A program made the position numbers and the translations under genes. Shown in pieces: positions 1 through 11,329 of a stretch of 64,000 nucleotides of DNA (positions are counted from its first letter, which is position 1; each line of letters opens with the position of its first letter). Below the pieces are notes generated by a model. That model had not been told where the DNA came from. It was given only the letters and a program-made list of their open reading frames with translations, and ran no database searches. Origin of the DNA: Saccopteryx bilineata (Eukaryota; Chordata; Mammalia; Chiroptera; Emballonuridae); contig NC_089496.1 in NCBI RefSeq assembly GCF_036850765.1, positions 101,580,267 through 101,644,266 of the forward strand. Reading direction: 5' to 3'.

Positions 1-110
1 GTCATTTGCTTTTCTGTTGTTCATGTTTATTAAAAAATCAAATGCTTCTTTTTTTTCCACTTCATATTCATTTTGAAATATCCCCTAATTTTTGTGAGCA
101 ATATACATAC
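1..110. repeat. Unclassified dispersed repeat, copy 1 (cut by window start)
   Basis: This stretch matches 57664-57775 in the same orientation. Shared blocks include AAATCAAATGCTTCTTTTTT and AAATATCCCCTAATTTTTGT. The two copies differ by scattered substitutions and small indels. I cannot assign the family. It is not one of the SINE, L1 or hAT families recognised elsewhere in the window. Confidence 0.6.
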
Positions 111-412
111 ATACTTGTCACTAACGTGTGCAAAGTTTATTTATACTTTAAATTTGTCCCCTAAAAGTGAAATTTGAGGAAAACATCTTATCTAGAATGT
201 TTTGTGATTTTGTATTTCTAAATATAAGTGGTTGTTGAGGCTATTATGTTAAAATATGTGTTTGGAAAGTATTAGGAGTTAGAATCAAATGAGCATTATG
301 AATCTGAGTAAAACTGTGTTTGATGCAGAAGAGTGTGGATGGAAATGCACTGGAAAGTTCAGCTCTGGGTAAAATCCGCAATGTTGAATACACATGTGAA
401 TTATGTAAGTGA

Positions 413-465
413 TTAACCCTTTGAGTACTATGAACGTTCATGTACGTCCTCACTCAAAGGGTTAA
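413..465. mobile_element. Tiny piggyBac-like element (MITE or end remnant)
   Basis: A 45-bp core begins CCCTTTGAGT and ends ACTCAAAGGG, a perfect 10-bp terminal inverted repeat, with TTAA directly on each side (413-416 and 462-465). TTAA duplication and CCC/GGG ends are the known signature of the piggyBac superfamily. Inside lies the perfect 12-bp palindrome ATGAACGTTCAT at 429-440. No transposase is encoded, so it would be a strongly reduced non-autonomous copy. Confidence 0.55.
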
Positions 466-1524
466 CAAAAAACTCACTACTCACAGGATTAAGGTTTTAC
501 CTGAAGCTTTTAAATGTGTGGGAATGTTTTAAGTTTAATAGTTTTTTTTATTAGATTAGAGAAAGCTAGTGTTAATGGGTACCATGTCTTAGAGATGGTC
601 TTATTTATTATGTTGTCATCATGGAGGAAGTAAAAAAAAGTATTCTAATCATTGTGTGAGATAAAATAGATTTGATGGTTTTTTTTGTCATATAAATGTC
701 TTTCAGTAGTAAAATGTAAATTAGTATTAAAATTATCCCATTGTTAAGAAAAAACATGGGCAGAATATTTTGTAGTTTATTTAGTTGTTTTTTTTTTTTT
801 AATAAGGCCACTAAAAAATTTTAAAAGAGAGTTTCCAACAGGTTGGCATTTATGAACGTCATCCATTCAGGCCACCATTACTGCTATTGGTGTTTCTAAC
901 CAAGTTATTAAAATAGCAGAGGTAAATGTGTCATCTTTTTGGCTTAGCCATACAGAGTTCATTGGAGGCCAGTTCACAAACTCTGTTGGTTCTTTAACTC
1001 TAGTACTGGGAATAGTTCTGATGGTAAACACAATTTGGGCCAGTATTAAGGAGATTGTTTATAGGCATAGCCTGGCTCTGATCTTACCTTTCTATAAGGT
1101 CATAAGTATAGGTCACCTAATGTCCCTAAGTTTTAGTCCTCTCATATGAAGAATTAAAGAATTTTGTTGTGGTCATTTGAGTCTGTGGTATAATATAGGA
1201 AATGATTAGAAAACTAAAAGAAATTATTTAAAAAATAAATACCTTTTCCTGGTATGCAAAATAGAAAAAAGAAGTCTATATGAATCTGGAAAGTCTCAAT
1301 TATTTATTTGAAAGTAAGTTAAGGCAGTTAAATTAGATGGAGATAGAGTAGGGATTATTACCCTTGTACATTTTAGGTTTTTAACGGTGCTGGTAATTTT
1401 CACTTGTCCTGGGGGTGCCACAATGTTTTTGATTTACCATCTTGACCAGATGGGAGGGTAGTTTCAGAGGCTGCCACTTGGCCTTTCCCATTGTGACAGG
1501 TCTTACCACACACGGCAGGCACAC
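466..1524. other. Unique AT-rich sequence, no gene seen
   Basis: Short open frames (largest 73 codons at 928-1149) show no recognisable domain. A T tract at 789-802 might be an old retroposon tail, but no body is attached. I see no other structure. Confidence 0.5.
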
Positions 1525-1536
1525 AATGTAGGGATT

Positions 1537-1941
1537 GTTTTTTTTTTATTTTTTATTTTTATTTTAATTTTTTTCTTTTTGTATTTTTCTAAAGCTGGAA
1601 ACAGGGAGGCAGTCAGACAGACTCCCGCATGCGCCCGACCAGGATCCACCCGGTATGCCCACCAGGGGGCGATGCTCTGCCCATCCGAGGTGTCGCTCTG
1701 TTGTGACCAGAGCCAGCCTAGCGCCTGAGGCAGAGGCCATAGAGCCATCCTCAGCGCCTGGGCCATCTTTGCTCCAATGGAGCCTTGGCTGCTGGAGGGG
1801 CAGAGAGAGACAGAGAGGAAGGAGAGGGGGAGGGGTAGAGAAGCAGATGGACGCTTCTCCTGTGTGTCCTGGCCGGGAATTGAACCCAGGACCTCTGCAC
1901 ATCAGGCTGATGCTCTACCACTGAGCCAACTGGCCAGGGCC
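1537..1941 (-). mobile_element. Rhin-1-like tRNA-derived SINE
   Basis: Read on the minus strand it starts GGCCCTGGCCAGTTGGCTC, has a tRNA-like A/B-box head, and ends in an A-rich tail (plus-strand T run at its left). Flanking duplication AATGTAGGGATT at 1525-1536 and 1942-1953 proves retroposition. It belongs to the subfamily with a single copy of the CACCAGGGGGCGATGCTCTG block. Confidence 0.9.
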
Positions 1942-1953
1942 AATGTAGGGATT

Positions 1954-2345
1954 TTTTTTTTTTTTTTGTATTTTTCTGAAGCTGGAAACGGGGAGAGACA
2001 GTCAAACAGACTCCTGCATGCGCCCGACCGGGATCCACCCGGCACGCCCACCAGGGGCGACGCTCTGCCCACCAGGGGGCAATGCTCTGCCCCTCCGGGG
2101 CGTCGCTCTGCCGCGACCAGAGCCACTCTAGCGCCTGGGGCAGAGGCCAAGGAGCCATCCCCAGCGCCCGGGCCATCTTTGCTCCAATGGAGCCTTGGCT
2201 GCGGGAGGGGAAGAGAGAGACAGAGGAAGGAGGTGGGGGTGGAGAAGCAAATGGGCGCTTCTCCTATGTGCCCTGGCTGGGAATCGAACCCGGGTTCCCC
2301 GCACGCCAGGCCGACGCTCTACCGCTGAGCCAACCGGCCAGGACC
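1954..2345 (-). mobile_element. Rhin-1-like SINE, duplicated-block subfamily
   Basis: It sits directly after the right-hand duplication of the preceding SINE, in the same orientation, and is followed by GGGATTGTTTTAAC, which continues the original target. Unlike its neighbour it carries two copies of the CACCAGGGG..GCTCTGCC block at about 2049-2089. It therefore represents a second insertion at the same site. Confidence 0.9.
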
Positions 2346-2349
2346 GGGA

Positions 2350-4010
2350 TTGTTTTAACTAACTTGAACATGAATTCTAATTATACCCTTGAGACCTAGG
2401 TAAATTGTTCCTAAGTAGTCCATAGACACAGTTGGCACCCTGTGAGCCAGAATTGGTCACCTGGTTCTGGAAGACACTACAAATCTAACAAAGTGCATGA
2501 TGACATTTTAGTCTTTAGGTATCTATCACGTCTCTAATCCTGTGTCTGATGGAAACCAAACAATCTACTTGTTTCTCTTGTACTGTGAATATGCCTGGTC
2601 CCTTTGGATAGGAACAACACTAAGATCCCTTTGGGGATCATTTTATACATTATACACTCTTCAAGATGTTTCAAGATGTCCCTCTCTCTTATGGACCCAG
2701 CCATCTGTTCAGTCCATGGGCTCTGGATTCGTAAACGAGCTCATCTGGGGACTGAGTGGAGAGGATCATGATTTTCGACTTTGGCAAGCACCCTCAGTCC
2801 CTTGTTCCTTCATTCTTACTTAAAATAAAACACAGTGTTTTACTTAACATTTATCGTCTGACACCAGCGTTTGTCGCTTGCCTTCCTGCCCCTCAGGAGA
2901 CCTTGCCTTTTTAATCATCTCTACAGCTGCAGTCCTCACATTCCCTTCTGTCAGCATCTACTCCCTTCTCTCGCACGCGCTGGGACAACCCAGGCACTGC
3001 CATTTCCCTTTGCAGTGGCTGTGGCCTTTTCAGCTCCTGAGAGGCATTCCAGGAACAGGTTCACCCACCCCCTGGAGTCCTCGTTAGGCAGTGCATCTCC
3101 CGTGGGCCTGAGAATATGCACCGATATCCACGCTTGTTCCATCCCCCCTTGATCAGACACCACCAAATCCAATGCTGTCGTGCTCCCCTGGCCCCTGCCC
3201 GCCCATGCCAGCTAATTCTTGTAGCTCTTTCAAGTCTGCGATTTCTTCCCTTACCAGGCCAATATGCATTATTATGCTGTCGTTAAACTCTTGTTATCTG
3301 TGTGGCAACCAAGAGACAAGGTAGTGGCAGCTTGTCAGGGGAGCGCCTGTTGGCTCTGTTATTAGAGAAGGGTGTCGAAGAACCAACATCCTCAGAAGCA
3401 TCCTTCTGGGTATTCCATTCTAGACATCTCTGTCCCCTATTTCAAGGGTTCTGGCTTTTCCAGCTGTGGCCCTCATCTTTGCAGAAGAGAACTGCTCCAG
3501 CTGAGCGTTTTGTCATCTTCGGAGCTCTGGAGATTGAGCAGTTAGATTCTCAGCCTGCTGTGCATCCATATTGGCTCTTCCACTGTCAGAGAGAAGGGCT
3601 TCATGTAGACATATACAGGATACCCTCTAGCCTTAGATGTAGCCTGTAAATGTCACTATCCTTCAGCTTCTCATTGTCCTTCTGCAGGTAGTGACCCAGC
3701 ATAGCAGTGATCAGCCAACTCTCTTCTGAAGGTGTGTTTCTCAGGTCAACACTGGTGTAATCTTTAGCAGTCGAAGCCTTTTCCAGGGACTGTCTTTGCC
3801 CCCACTCCCCCACCACCAACAGGAAGGGTGTCTTTTTAGCCTGCCAAGTAGTGAGTGAGCCAGTCCCAGATCCCCATTTACCTCCTGATTTCCCAGATCT
3901 CAGGTCCCCAGAGAAGCAGACATCAGAATGGGATCAAACATGCAAGAAATATATCAGGGACTACTCCCATAAGGAAAAGACAAGGGGAGAAGGTGAGGAA
4001 CCTTCTAGAC
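2350..4010. other. GC-richer unclassified stretch
   Basis: The base composition is less AT-rich than the surroundings, and there are open frames of 60-115 codons on both strands (3302-3649 plus, 3601-3819 minus). I recognise no domain. It could be a decayed endogenous retroviral interior or an old retrocopy, but nothing seen decides this. Confidence 0.3.
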
Positions 4011-4307
4011 CAGTGATCTCCAACCCCCGGACCACGGACTGACAGCGGTCCATGGGCCATTTGGTACTAGTCCGCAGAGAAAGAATAAATAACTTACATT
4101 ATTTCCATTTTATTTATATTTAAGTCTGAACAATGTCTTATTTTTAAAAAATAACCAGATTCCCCCTGTTACATCCATCTAAGACTCACTCCTGACGCTT
4201 GTCTCGGTCATGTGATACATTTATCCGTCCCACCCTAAAGGCCGGTCCGTGAAAATATTTTCTGACATTAAACTGGTCTGTGGCCCAAAAAAGGTTGGGG
4301 ACCACTG
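4011..4307. mobile_element. Non-autonomous hAT DNA transposon (MITE)
   Basis: The ends are inverted: it starts CAGTGATCTCCAACC and ends GGTTGGGGACCACTG. The perfect 8-bp target duplication TTCTAGAC lies at 4003-4010 and 4308-4315. An 8-bp duplication with CAG..CTG ends is the hAT signature. At 297 bp it is too small to encode a transposase. Confidence 0.9.
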
Positions 4308-4429
4308 TTCTAGACCACAGCATTGATCTGACCTTTGTGAAACAGAGCAGGAAGAAAGGGAAGTTGGGTGAAAGAGTTCGGAGTTGCACTGCAGGTGTAA
4401 GGAAGTTTGACAAGACCAATGGTGAGCCC

Positions 4430-4626
4430 TGCAGCCTCATGTGCACAGAGAAAGTACACAAGATCTCTGCGCTCTCTTTTTATAGGGCAGTGATTTTATT
4501 GGCTCAGGGCTCCACCGGCTGACTTCATTTAACTTTAATTACATCCTAAAATCCCTATCTCTAAACACGATTATATAGGAATTTTGGCTTCAACACGTGA
4601 ATTTTGGAATAACATACTTCATAGCA
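4430..4626 (+). mobile_element. MaLR 5' LTR, 3' part only
   Basis: The sequence aligns with the 3' half of the LTR at 6490-6922: a CTCTCT..TATA region, then ATTTAACTTTAATTACATCCTAAA, then a CTTCAACA..GAATTTTGG block, ending ..CATAGCA. The upstream half is not recognisable. It is the left LTR of an ERVL-MaLR provirus. Confidence 0.65.
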
Positions 4627-5773
4627 TTCTGCCTCTGACCCTCCAGAATTACGTTCTTATTTGCATGCAAACTACATTCATTCCCTCCCAACAATCCCAA
4701 AACAGTTAACGAATTCCTGCATCAGCTCTGAAGGTCTGGAGTCTAAAGTCTCATCTAACTATCACCTGGATCAGAAATGGGTAAAACTCAGGGCATAATT
4801 CCTCCCAAGGCAAAATTCTTGTCCAGCCATGAACTTGTGAAACCAGACATATTCTGTGTTTGCAAAAGCGGGACCCACATAGGATGACATTCTCATTTCA
4901 GAAGGAGAAACATGAGGGAAGAAAGGGGTGATGGGTCCAAAGCATGTCCCGAACTCGAGGCAAATTCCACCAGCTCTTAAGACGGAAGAATAATCCTCTT
5001 TGGCTTCCTGCTCCACCTGCAGCCCCCTGGGTGTCAGCATCACCCCACAGCGCTGTGGAGCAGCCTTGCGCTGCAGTCTGGTGAGGTGGCCTTGACCCCG
5101 AAGCACTGGGCGATGGCATTCTGGTCACCCGAACCCAAAGAGGCTCCATCCTTTCAAAGTGAGGAGAAACTAGCCTTGCCCCCAGGGCCTGTGTTGGGAG
5201 TGGGAGCCCTTATGATCTCTGAATGACTTTTGGGGTCATTCTTCCCTTTCCTTGAAGTTTAAAGCCTGTTCCCAACTGAATTCCTCTGTGGTTCCGTCCT
5301 GTGGCATCCAGGAAGTCTGACAGCATTCCTTCCTCCGTCTGCCCTTCCTGTTAGCTTCATTCAAACGGGCACATGGCTGTGCTGGTCAATTTCATCTCTG
5401 TTTCTTGCTTCTGCTAAAATGGATGATTAAATTCATGAGCCACAGCAGTGTTCTTTATCAAATGGTCGTTTAGTCACCACAACTTGAGCGCGTTCTCTTC
5501 AGAACAAGCTTTCTCGGCCTTTTTATTTTTTTATTTTTTTTATTTAATATGGATAGACTGAGGATTTTCCAGAATTCCAAGTTCTGCTTCCTTTTTGCCT
5601 GTCAGCTCCTTGTTCAGTTCACCTCTCTCCTCCTGCATTTGTTAAAAGCAGTTAAGAGGGCCGAAGACCTATCTGCAGTACTTTCCTTTTACATCTTTTA
5701 TGCTAGATGTCCATTTCCATGGCTTGCAAGTTCTATTTTCCCCAAAACATTAGAACACAATTCAGCCAAGTTG

Positions 5774-5804
<31 letters not shown>

Positions 5805-6489
5805 TGACAGAGACACAGGGAGAGAGTCAGAGAAAGGGACAGATAAGGACAGACAGACAGCAAGGGAAAGAGATGAGAAGCAGCAATTCTTCGTTGTGGC
5901 TCCTAAGTCTCCTTAGTTGTTCATTGATTGCTTTCTCATATGTGCCTTGACTGAGCAACCCCTTGCTCGAGCCAGTGACTATGGGGTCATGTCTAGGATT
6001 TCACGCTCAAGCCAGCGACCCCACATTCAAGCTGGTGAGCCCGCGCTCAAGCCGGTGACCTTGGGGTTTCACACCTGGGTCCTCCACATCCTAGTCTGAT
6101 GCTCTATCCACTGCATCACCTCCTGGTCAAGCTCAGCCAGTTTCTTTGCCATTTTATAACAGGAATTGCTTTCCTCTGGTTTCCAGTAACCCGTCCAGCA
6201 CTTCCATCTCAGACCTCACCAGAATGACCTCCAGCTTTAATATGTGTATCAACATTCTGCTCACAATTTGTTATGTATTCTCTAAGAAAACGGTTCTCCT
6301 TTTTCTTTCTGATCTCTCACCAGAATCACCTTTTAAGCCCATGTTTCTCTCCAGCACCTCTTCACATCAATCTAGGTTTTCTCCAGCCTGCGCCCAGACT
6401 TCCTCCTGCCTCTCCCCCACCCCCAGGTCCAAAGCTGCTCCTGTAGTCTGAGGTTGTTACAGCGGCACCCGCTCCCTGGTACCGTAATC
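4627..6489 (+). mobile_element. MaLR internal region (decayed)
   Basis: It begins just after the left LTR with the CATTCTGCCTCTGACCCTCC-type sequence typical of MaLR interiors. It ends with GTTACAGCGGCACCCGCTCC directly before the right LTR, as in the THE1/MST/MLT1 group. Without the inserted SINE it is about 1.5 kb, the normal size. No intact gag-like frame remains. Frames such as 5549-5950 are remnants, and that one runs into the SINE. Confidence 0.65.
5773..6132 (-). mobile_element. tRNA-derived SINE, family C
   Basis: The minus strand starts close to GCTTGACCAGGAGGTGATGC and contains the serial CTCAAGCC/GTGACC modules of this family, ending in a purine-rich tail and (CAAAA)n. Target copies TCAGCCAAGTT (5762-5772) and TCAGCCAGTT (6133-6142) flank it. 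It interrupts the MaLR interior. Confidence 0.85.
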
Positions 6490-6922
6490 TGTCTTAATCT
6501 GCTCATGCTGCCATAACGAAGTACCAAAGACTGGTGGATTAAACAATGGAAACAATAGAAATGTATTTCCTCTCAATTCTGGAGGCTGGTGAGTAAGTCT
6601 AAGTAAGACCAGGGCGCCTGCATGGTTGCTGTCAGATGCTGGCGCTCTTTCAGGCTTGTGGGTGGCCGGCCTCTTTCTCACTCTGTGCTCATGCGACCTT
6701 TCTTTCCTAAGTGTGTGTGCTCAGAGAGGGAAGGAGAGGCAGGGAGCTCTCTGGCTCTCAGCTGTCACTTCGTATAAGAACTTTATTCCTATAGATCAGG
6801 GCCCCACTCGTATGACCTCATTTAACCTTAATTACCTCCTAAATTCCATGGCTACAGATAGAGTCACATTGGCAGTTAGGGCTTCAACATACAAATTGGG
6901 CCAGTACAATTCAGTCATAGCA
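6490..6922 (+). mobile_element. MaLR 3' LTR (MST/MLT1-like)
   Basis: It starts TGTCTTAATCTGCTCATGCTG and continues with CCATAACGAAGTACCA, a TTAAACAATGGAAACAATAG block and TTCTGGAGGCTGG, which are landmarks of the MST/MLT1 LTR. It ends TTCAGTCATAGCA. Length 433 bp fits the family. It closes the provirus that begins near 4430. Confidence 0.85.
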
Positions 6923-9161
6923 GACTATCAAGACCATTTGGTCCCAATATTGTTTGTATCATTTTGTATTACGTTTTCTGTTTCTTGCACCTGAAATAGT
7001 TTCAACTGCTAGTGCATCCTAAGGTATAGTTGATTCTTGCTTAATAACCCTTGAAAAAGTTTGTACCAATACGTGCTGTGAACGTATTGTTTCCTCAGTT
7101 TTACCCATGAGGCAGTGGCAGTTTTTTTCTTTGTCATACTGGTAACTGAAATAAGTAAATTTGTTTTTACAACATACTGGGCTTTTTTCTAAGTTACTGA
7201 ATTATCATTATTATTATTATTTTAACATTTTACTTAGTTAAAGAAGCCTTCAAGTATTGGGAAGGTATTTTTAAAACATTGGAAAAATATTTTCTAGAAC
7301 AGCAGTTATTAGGAAATAAATTACTTTTTAAAAGAATATATGTATTTTAAAAAATAATATGTGTTCAATACTGTTCCCCAGTTTGTACTATTTTTAGTTG
7401 AAATAAAAGATTAATATCCCCAAATTGTCTCTTAACATATGTATTTAAGACTTGACTTTTATGATCAATGAACCTCAAGCTGCTATAAAATAGTGAGTGT
7501 TCGCTCCTATTGCATTTGGCCAACTAGATTACCACCAGAGGGCATTTCCCTGTCACTGGAAGGCCGCTTTACAATATAACCACGCTGTGCCTCACTTATT
7601 GAATTCTCTTTAATTTTTCTTCAATGAGAATATCTAATGAATTCCACGTTTTTTTTTTTATCATTTTAAGAATCCGTTCCATAGTGGCCATTTTATGAAG
7701 GTTAAAATCAAATTATTGAAATAGCTCTCCCTAAGTTCCTATGCCTTTCTTTTTTTTAATCCCTGTAGCTCATTTACTTGCATTTTCACGTTTCCTTTTC
7801 CTTTTTGAATTTTCTTTCCTTTAAAGGATCTTACTGCAGGATGATGAACCTTCCAGATCTTTTGATACGTGATACAGCATTTTTTTTAAAAAAGGAAAGC
7901 CCAGTTATCCCCCTGTTCCTATATCTCTACCAAGGAGCTATAAAAAACTATTGCATTCCATATATAATAGAAAAGGATCTGAAGAAAGTGATGAAACATT
8001 TTTCTCTGATAAACTTACCTCAATACCAGATTATCGGGTGCTAACGTTTGACATTGCCCTTAAGACCTTTGACCTAAGAAATATACTAGAGAAAAGCTAA
8101 CTGGGACAGAATGATCCATAAATATCAGTTATTTTATGCAATAAAGGTTCTTTTTTTTTCTCACTTGTGAAGTCTAGTTGACAGAAAGGAACCCGTGGAA
8201 GGGACAGGGCTCTGCTTCTTCATGGAATTCAGATTGGTGGCAATTCTGTCATTGTTCAAGCTCCTGCGATTATCAGTAGAGACTGGGATTTTTTTTGTTA
8301 GTCGCCAAAGGATGAGTGTAACTTTTCTACTCTACTGGATATATTTGCCAAGTGATTTTGTTTGTTTGCTTGCTTGCTTTTTTTTATGAAGCAGGTGCTC
8401 TTAATAAACTGTTTTTTTGTTTTAAATGTAGATATTTATAAAGAACCGTAACTTCTATTTGCAATATAATGAATAACAAATCAAGAACATTTATAAAGTA
8501 CTACCTTGATCTAAGGCTAATAAATGACAAATAAGACATTCCCTGTCAGAAAATTTATAAGATATTCAAATCAATTAAAGAATCAATTCCACTCATTTAG
8601 AAAAAGTTTAATGACAGCTACTTGCCAGGAACTAAGAAGTAGTTCATGAGCTTTTAATAGTTTTTGGAGATTATTAGAATTTTATTAGAATATTTTCTTA
8701 AACTTTATTTATTGAGTTTACCTTCTAATTTATTTATTATATCATCATGAACTCTAATCTGATGTGAATTAGCATGGAGAGCATTTGCTGCAGACGCCAA
8801 AGGCACATAGCTCCACTTGTGCAGAAGTTGAAATTAGGGACACTGAACATTTTTATTCTGAATTTTGGCATCATTATAAAAGTGGCGCTCTTCACTTGAG
8901 TCATCAAATTTAGATCAGAAAGACTTTAAGTTTCTCATGGAGAAATTCATCACGTCTTCATCTTCGGTTGAATCTTTATCATGTAACTCTTTCTTAACTG
9001 AGAAATATCATGAATTATAGATTATCAAATGAAAATATATATTTTTATTTAATTGGTATTTAATTATTTTATACAAGTGAATTTTGGTCTATGTATGATT
9101 ATCTACTGCTGAAGATATTCTGAAAGAATCAGCTGACAAAATTTTGTGTCTGATTGAGTAT
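6923..9161. other. Unique AT-rich sequence, no gene seen
   Basis: No recognisable repeat or exon. The small frames (largest 88 codons, 7778-8044) have no visible domain. The sequence has runs of T/A and scattered stop codons on both strands. Confidence 0.45.
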
Positions 9162-9177
9162 GAGGGGTGATAAAATT

Positions 9178-9604
9178 TTTTTTTTTTTTTTTTTTGCATT
9201 TTTCTGAAGCTGGAAACAGGGAGAGACAGTCAGACAGACTCCCGCATGCGCCCGACCGGGATCCACCCGGCACGCCCACCAGGGGCGAGGCTCTGCCCAC
9301 CAGGGGGCGATGCTCTGCCCATCCTGGGCGTCGCCATGTTGCGACCCTCCTGGGCGTCGCCATGTTGTGACCAGAGCCACTCTAGCGCCTGGGGCAGAGG
9401 CCACAGAGCCATCCCCAGCGCCTGGGCCATCTTTGCTCCAATGGAGCCTTGGCTGCGGGAGGGGAAGAGAGAGACAGAGAGGAAGGCGCGGCGGAGGGTT
9501 GGAGAAGCAAATGGGCGCTTCTCCTATGTGCCCTGGCCGGGAATCGAACCCGGGTCCTCCGCACGCTAGGCCGACGCTCTACCGCTGAGCCAACCGGCCA
9601 GGGC
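9178..9604 (-). mobile_element. Rhin-1-like SINE with two internal duplications
   Basis: A perfect 16-bp target duplication GAGGGGTGATAAAATT lies at 9162-9177 and 9605-9620. The body has the duplicated CACCAGGGG block (about 9278-9320). It also has a second tandem duplication of about 26 bp, CTCCTGGGCGTCGCCATGTT.., at about 9322-9372. The long perfect duplication and intact B box suggest a young insertion. Confidence 0.92.
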
Positions 9605-9620
9605 GAGGGGTGATAAAATT

Positions 9621-10095
9621 AAATGTGCTTTTACCTTTTAGCTGGTAAATAATGGTGAGACTAAGAAGTTGGAAGATAGGGTAGAATTTGCAGCTAAATA
9701 CTTTTTAAGTTAGGCATTTTACTTCAACTCTCCATGAGTTAGGTTTCTCATCTTTTAAATGATCACTTACCAGAATCCATGGTATATCATGTGTGATTAT
9801 GGTAAAGAAATAATGCATGCAACACACCATAGTGCTCGGTAGATATTACTGAATATATGTCAGTTGCTTATTTTCTTAAAAACATTGTTCAGGAGTTCAG
9901 TTTGTTAAAATTTGTATCTATAAAATTTATATCTATAATATTAAAATTCTTAAGATATAGTGGTAAGGCTGAATTTCCAATAAATAGATTCTTGGACTGT
10001 ATCTAAGTATCAGTTCTCAGTACCATATTATAACAGTTACAGTGTCATCGTGGGTATAACGAGGGAGGGTAAGCACTGGTACTAGTTCAGACTAG
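9621..10095. other. Unique AT-rich sequence
   Basis: I see no gene, repeat or RNA here. Confidence 0.45.
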
Positions 10096-10097
10096 AA

Positions 10098-10290
10098 CAG
10101 GGTTTCTCAGCACTATTAGCATGTTGATCTGGAAAGATCTTTGTGGGGAGATGTTGCTAGCCTGTGTATTGTAGGATATTTAGCTGCATCCCACCCACTA
10201 GACACCTACCACGTGGTAACAACCAGAAATGTCTCCAGGCCCAACCTAATGCCCCCTGGAGGGCAGCGCTCTCCTAATGAGAATGACTGG
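10098..10290 (+). mobile_element. MER5A-like hAT-Charlie relic
   Basis: It starts ACAGGGTTTCTCAGCACTAT and carries TGTGTATTGTAGGATATTTA, GCTGCATCCCACCCACTAGA and AGAAATGTCTCCAGGCCCAA. These are landmarks of the MER5A consensus in the right order. The middle is rearranged and the 3' end is poor, as expected for an old mammal-wide copy. Confidence 0.75.
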
Positions 10291-11325
10291 AGTAGAAGGA
10301 ACATCATGCAGGCTTCTTCCAGTAAATAAAGAAATTTTAGCACATGGAGGAAGGAATTAACTGACTCAGTGTAACCCAGAAACCAGAAGCAGCACTGATG
10401 GATAAAGACAATTTAATTGAAGACTATTTTTATAGTTTGAATGAGCTAAAAAAATAGACTGCTTTGACTTGTAAGGCAGCTTCTCAGCCCCGAGTATTTA
10501 GTGACGGGCCGGATCACTATCAGAACTGGGCTGAGAACTTCTGTTCTGGGAGGCAGGTTTCTCTAATGATCCAGATTTGAAAACCATTCCAAGGGAGGTC
10601 ATAGTTGAAGCCATGGAAATAACTGAGCCCTCACTCTGACGGCAAGAGAAGATGACAGCATGGCTGTTGTGAGCTGAGTTATCGGGACTGTCCATGATTT
10701 AGAAGAGGGAATCAGAATGCACCTCACCTTCACTGACCCTGGAACGTATCAGGAAGGATGAAGGCAAACCAACAAAGGAAGGTATTCAGGAGGAGTTTCA
10801 AAGAATGAGTGGTTGGTATTGTCAATGGAGAAGTGGAAGTCAGTGGATTGAGAAAAGCCCAGTGTGCTTAATTACTGGAAAGTCATGGTGAGGATAGTGT
10901 CCTGTAAAGTGTTGAATATGATACAAACACTAACCATTAATAATATTAACATTTTTATTAGCATATAAGTCAGATGCCCGATTCCAAGGAGTTAAAGAAA
11001 ACTAGATTATGAGGAAATTGACATAGAGGTAGTTACATTGACCATGTGGTCAGCAAAATAGAGGAAGCTATAGGATCAATAGAGCAGAGGTATAATTTTA
11101 TTTTTTAGGTGATGTGCAACTTGAACACTTTGGGTAACTTAAGATGAAATAGAAAGTTTATAAAAGTTAGGGAAAGAGGTAATTATATAGAAAATAAAAA
11201 AGGTACCTCAATGGTTGGGAAGGTTAGGGCTACAGGCTTTTTTTTTTCCGTTTTAATCCACTTCCTTTGACCATGGAGAAAGAATTAGAGAATGGGTATG
11301 AAAATATTGTTGTGCGATGGTGAGT
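10291..11325. other. Unique sequence, possible small MER5A start fragment
   Basis: Around 10481-10535 there is a MER5A-like start (TTCTCAGCCCCGAG..GGGCCGGATCA) that soon loses similarity. The rest shows no recognised feature. Confidence 0.35.
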
Positions 11326-11329
11326 AAGC

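Noticed and set aside
1564..2399. Overlapping frames of 80-180 codons on both strands
   Set aside because: They are translations of SINE bodies. The same peptides (for example ..CPGRESNPG..) recur in every copy across the window.
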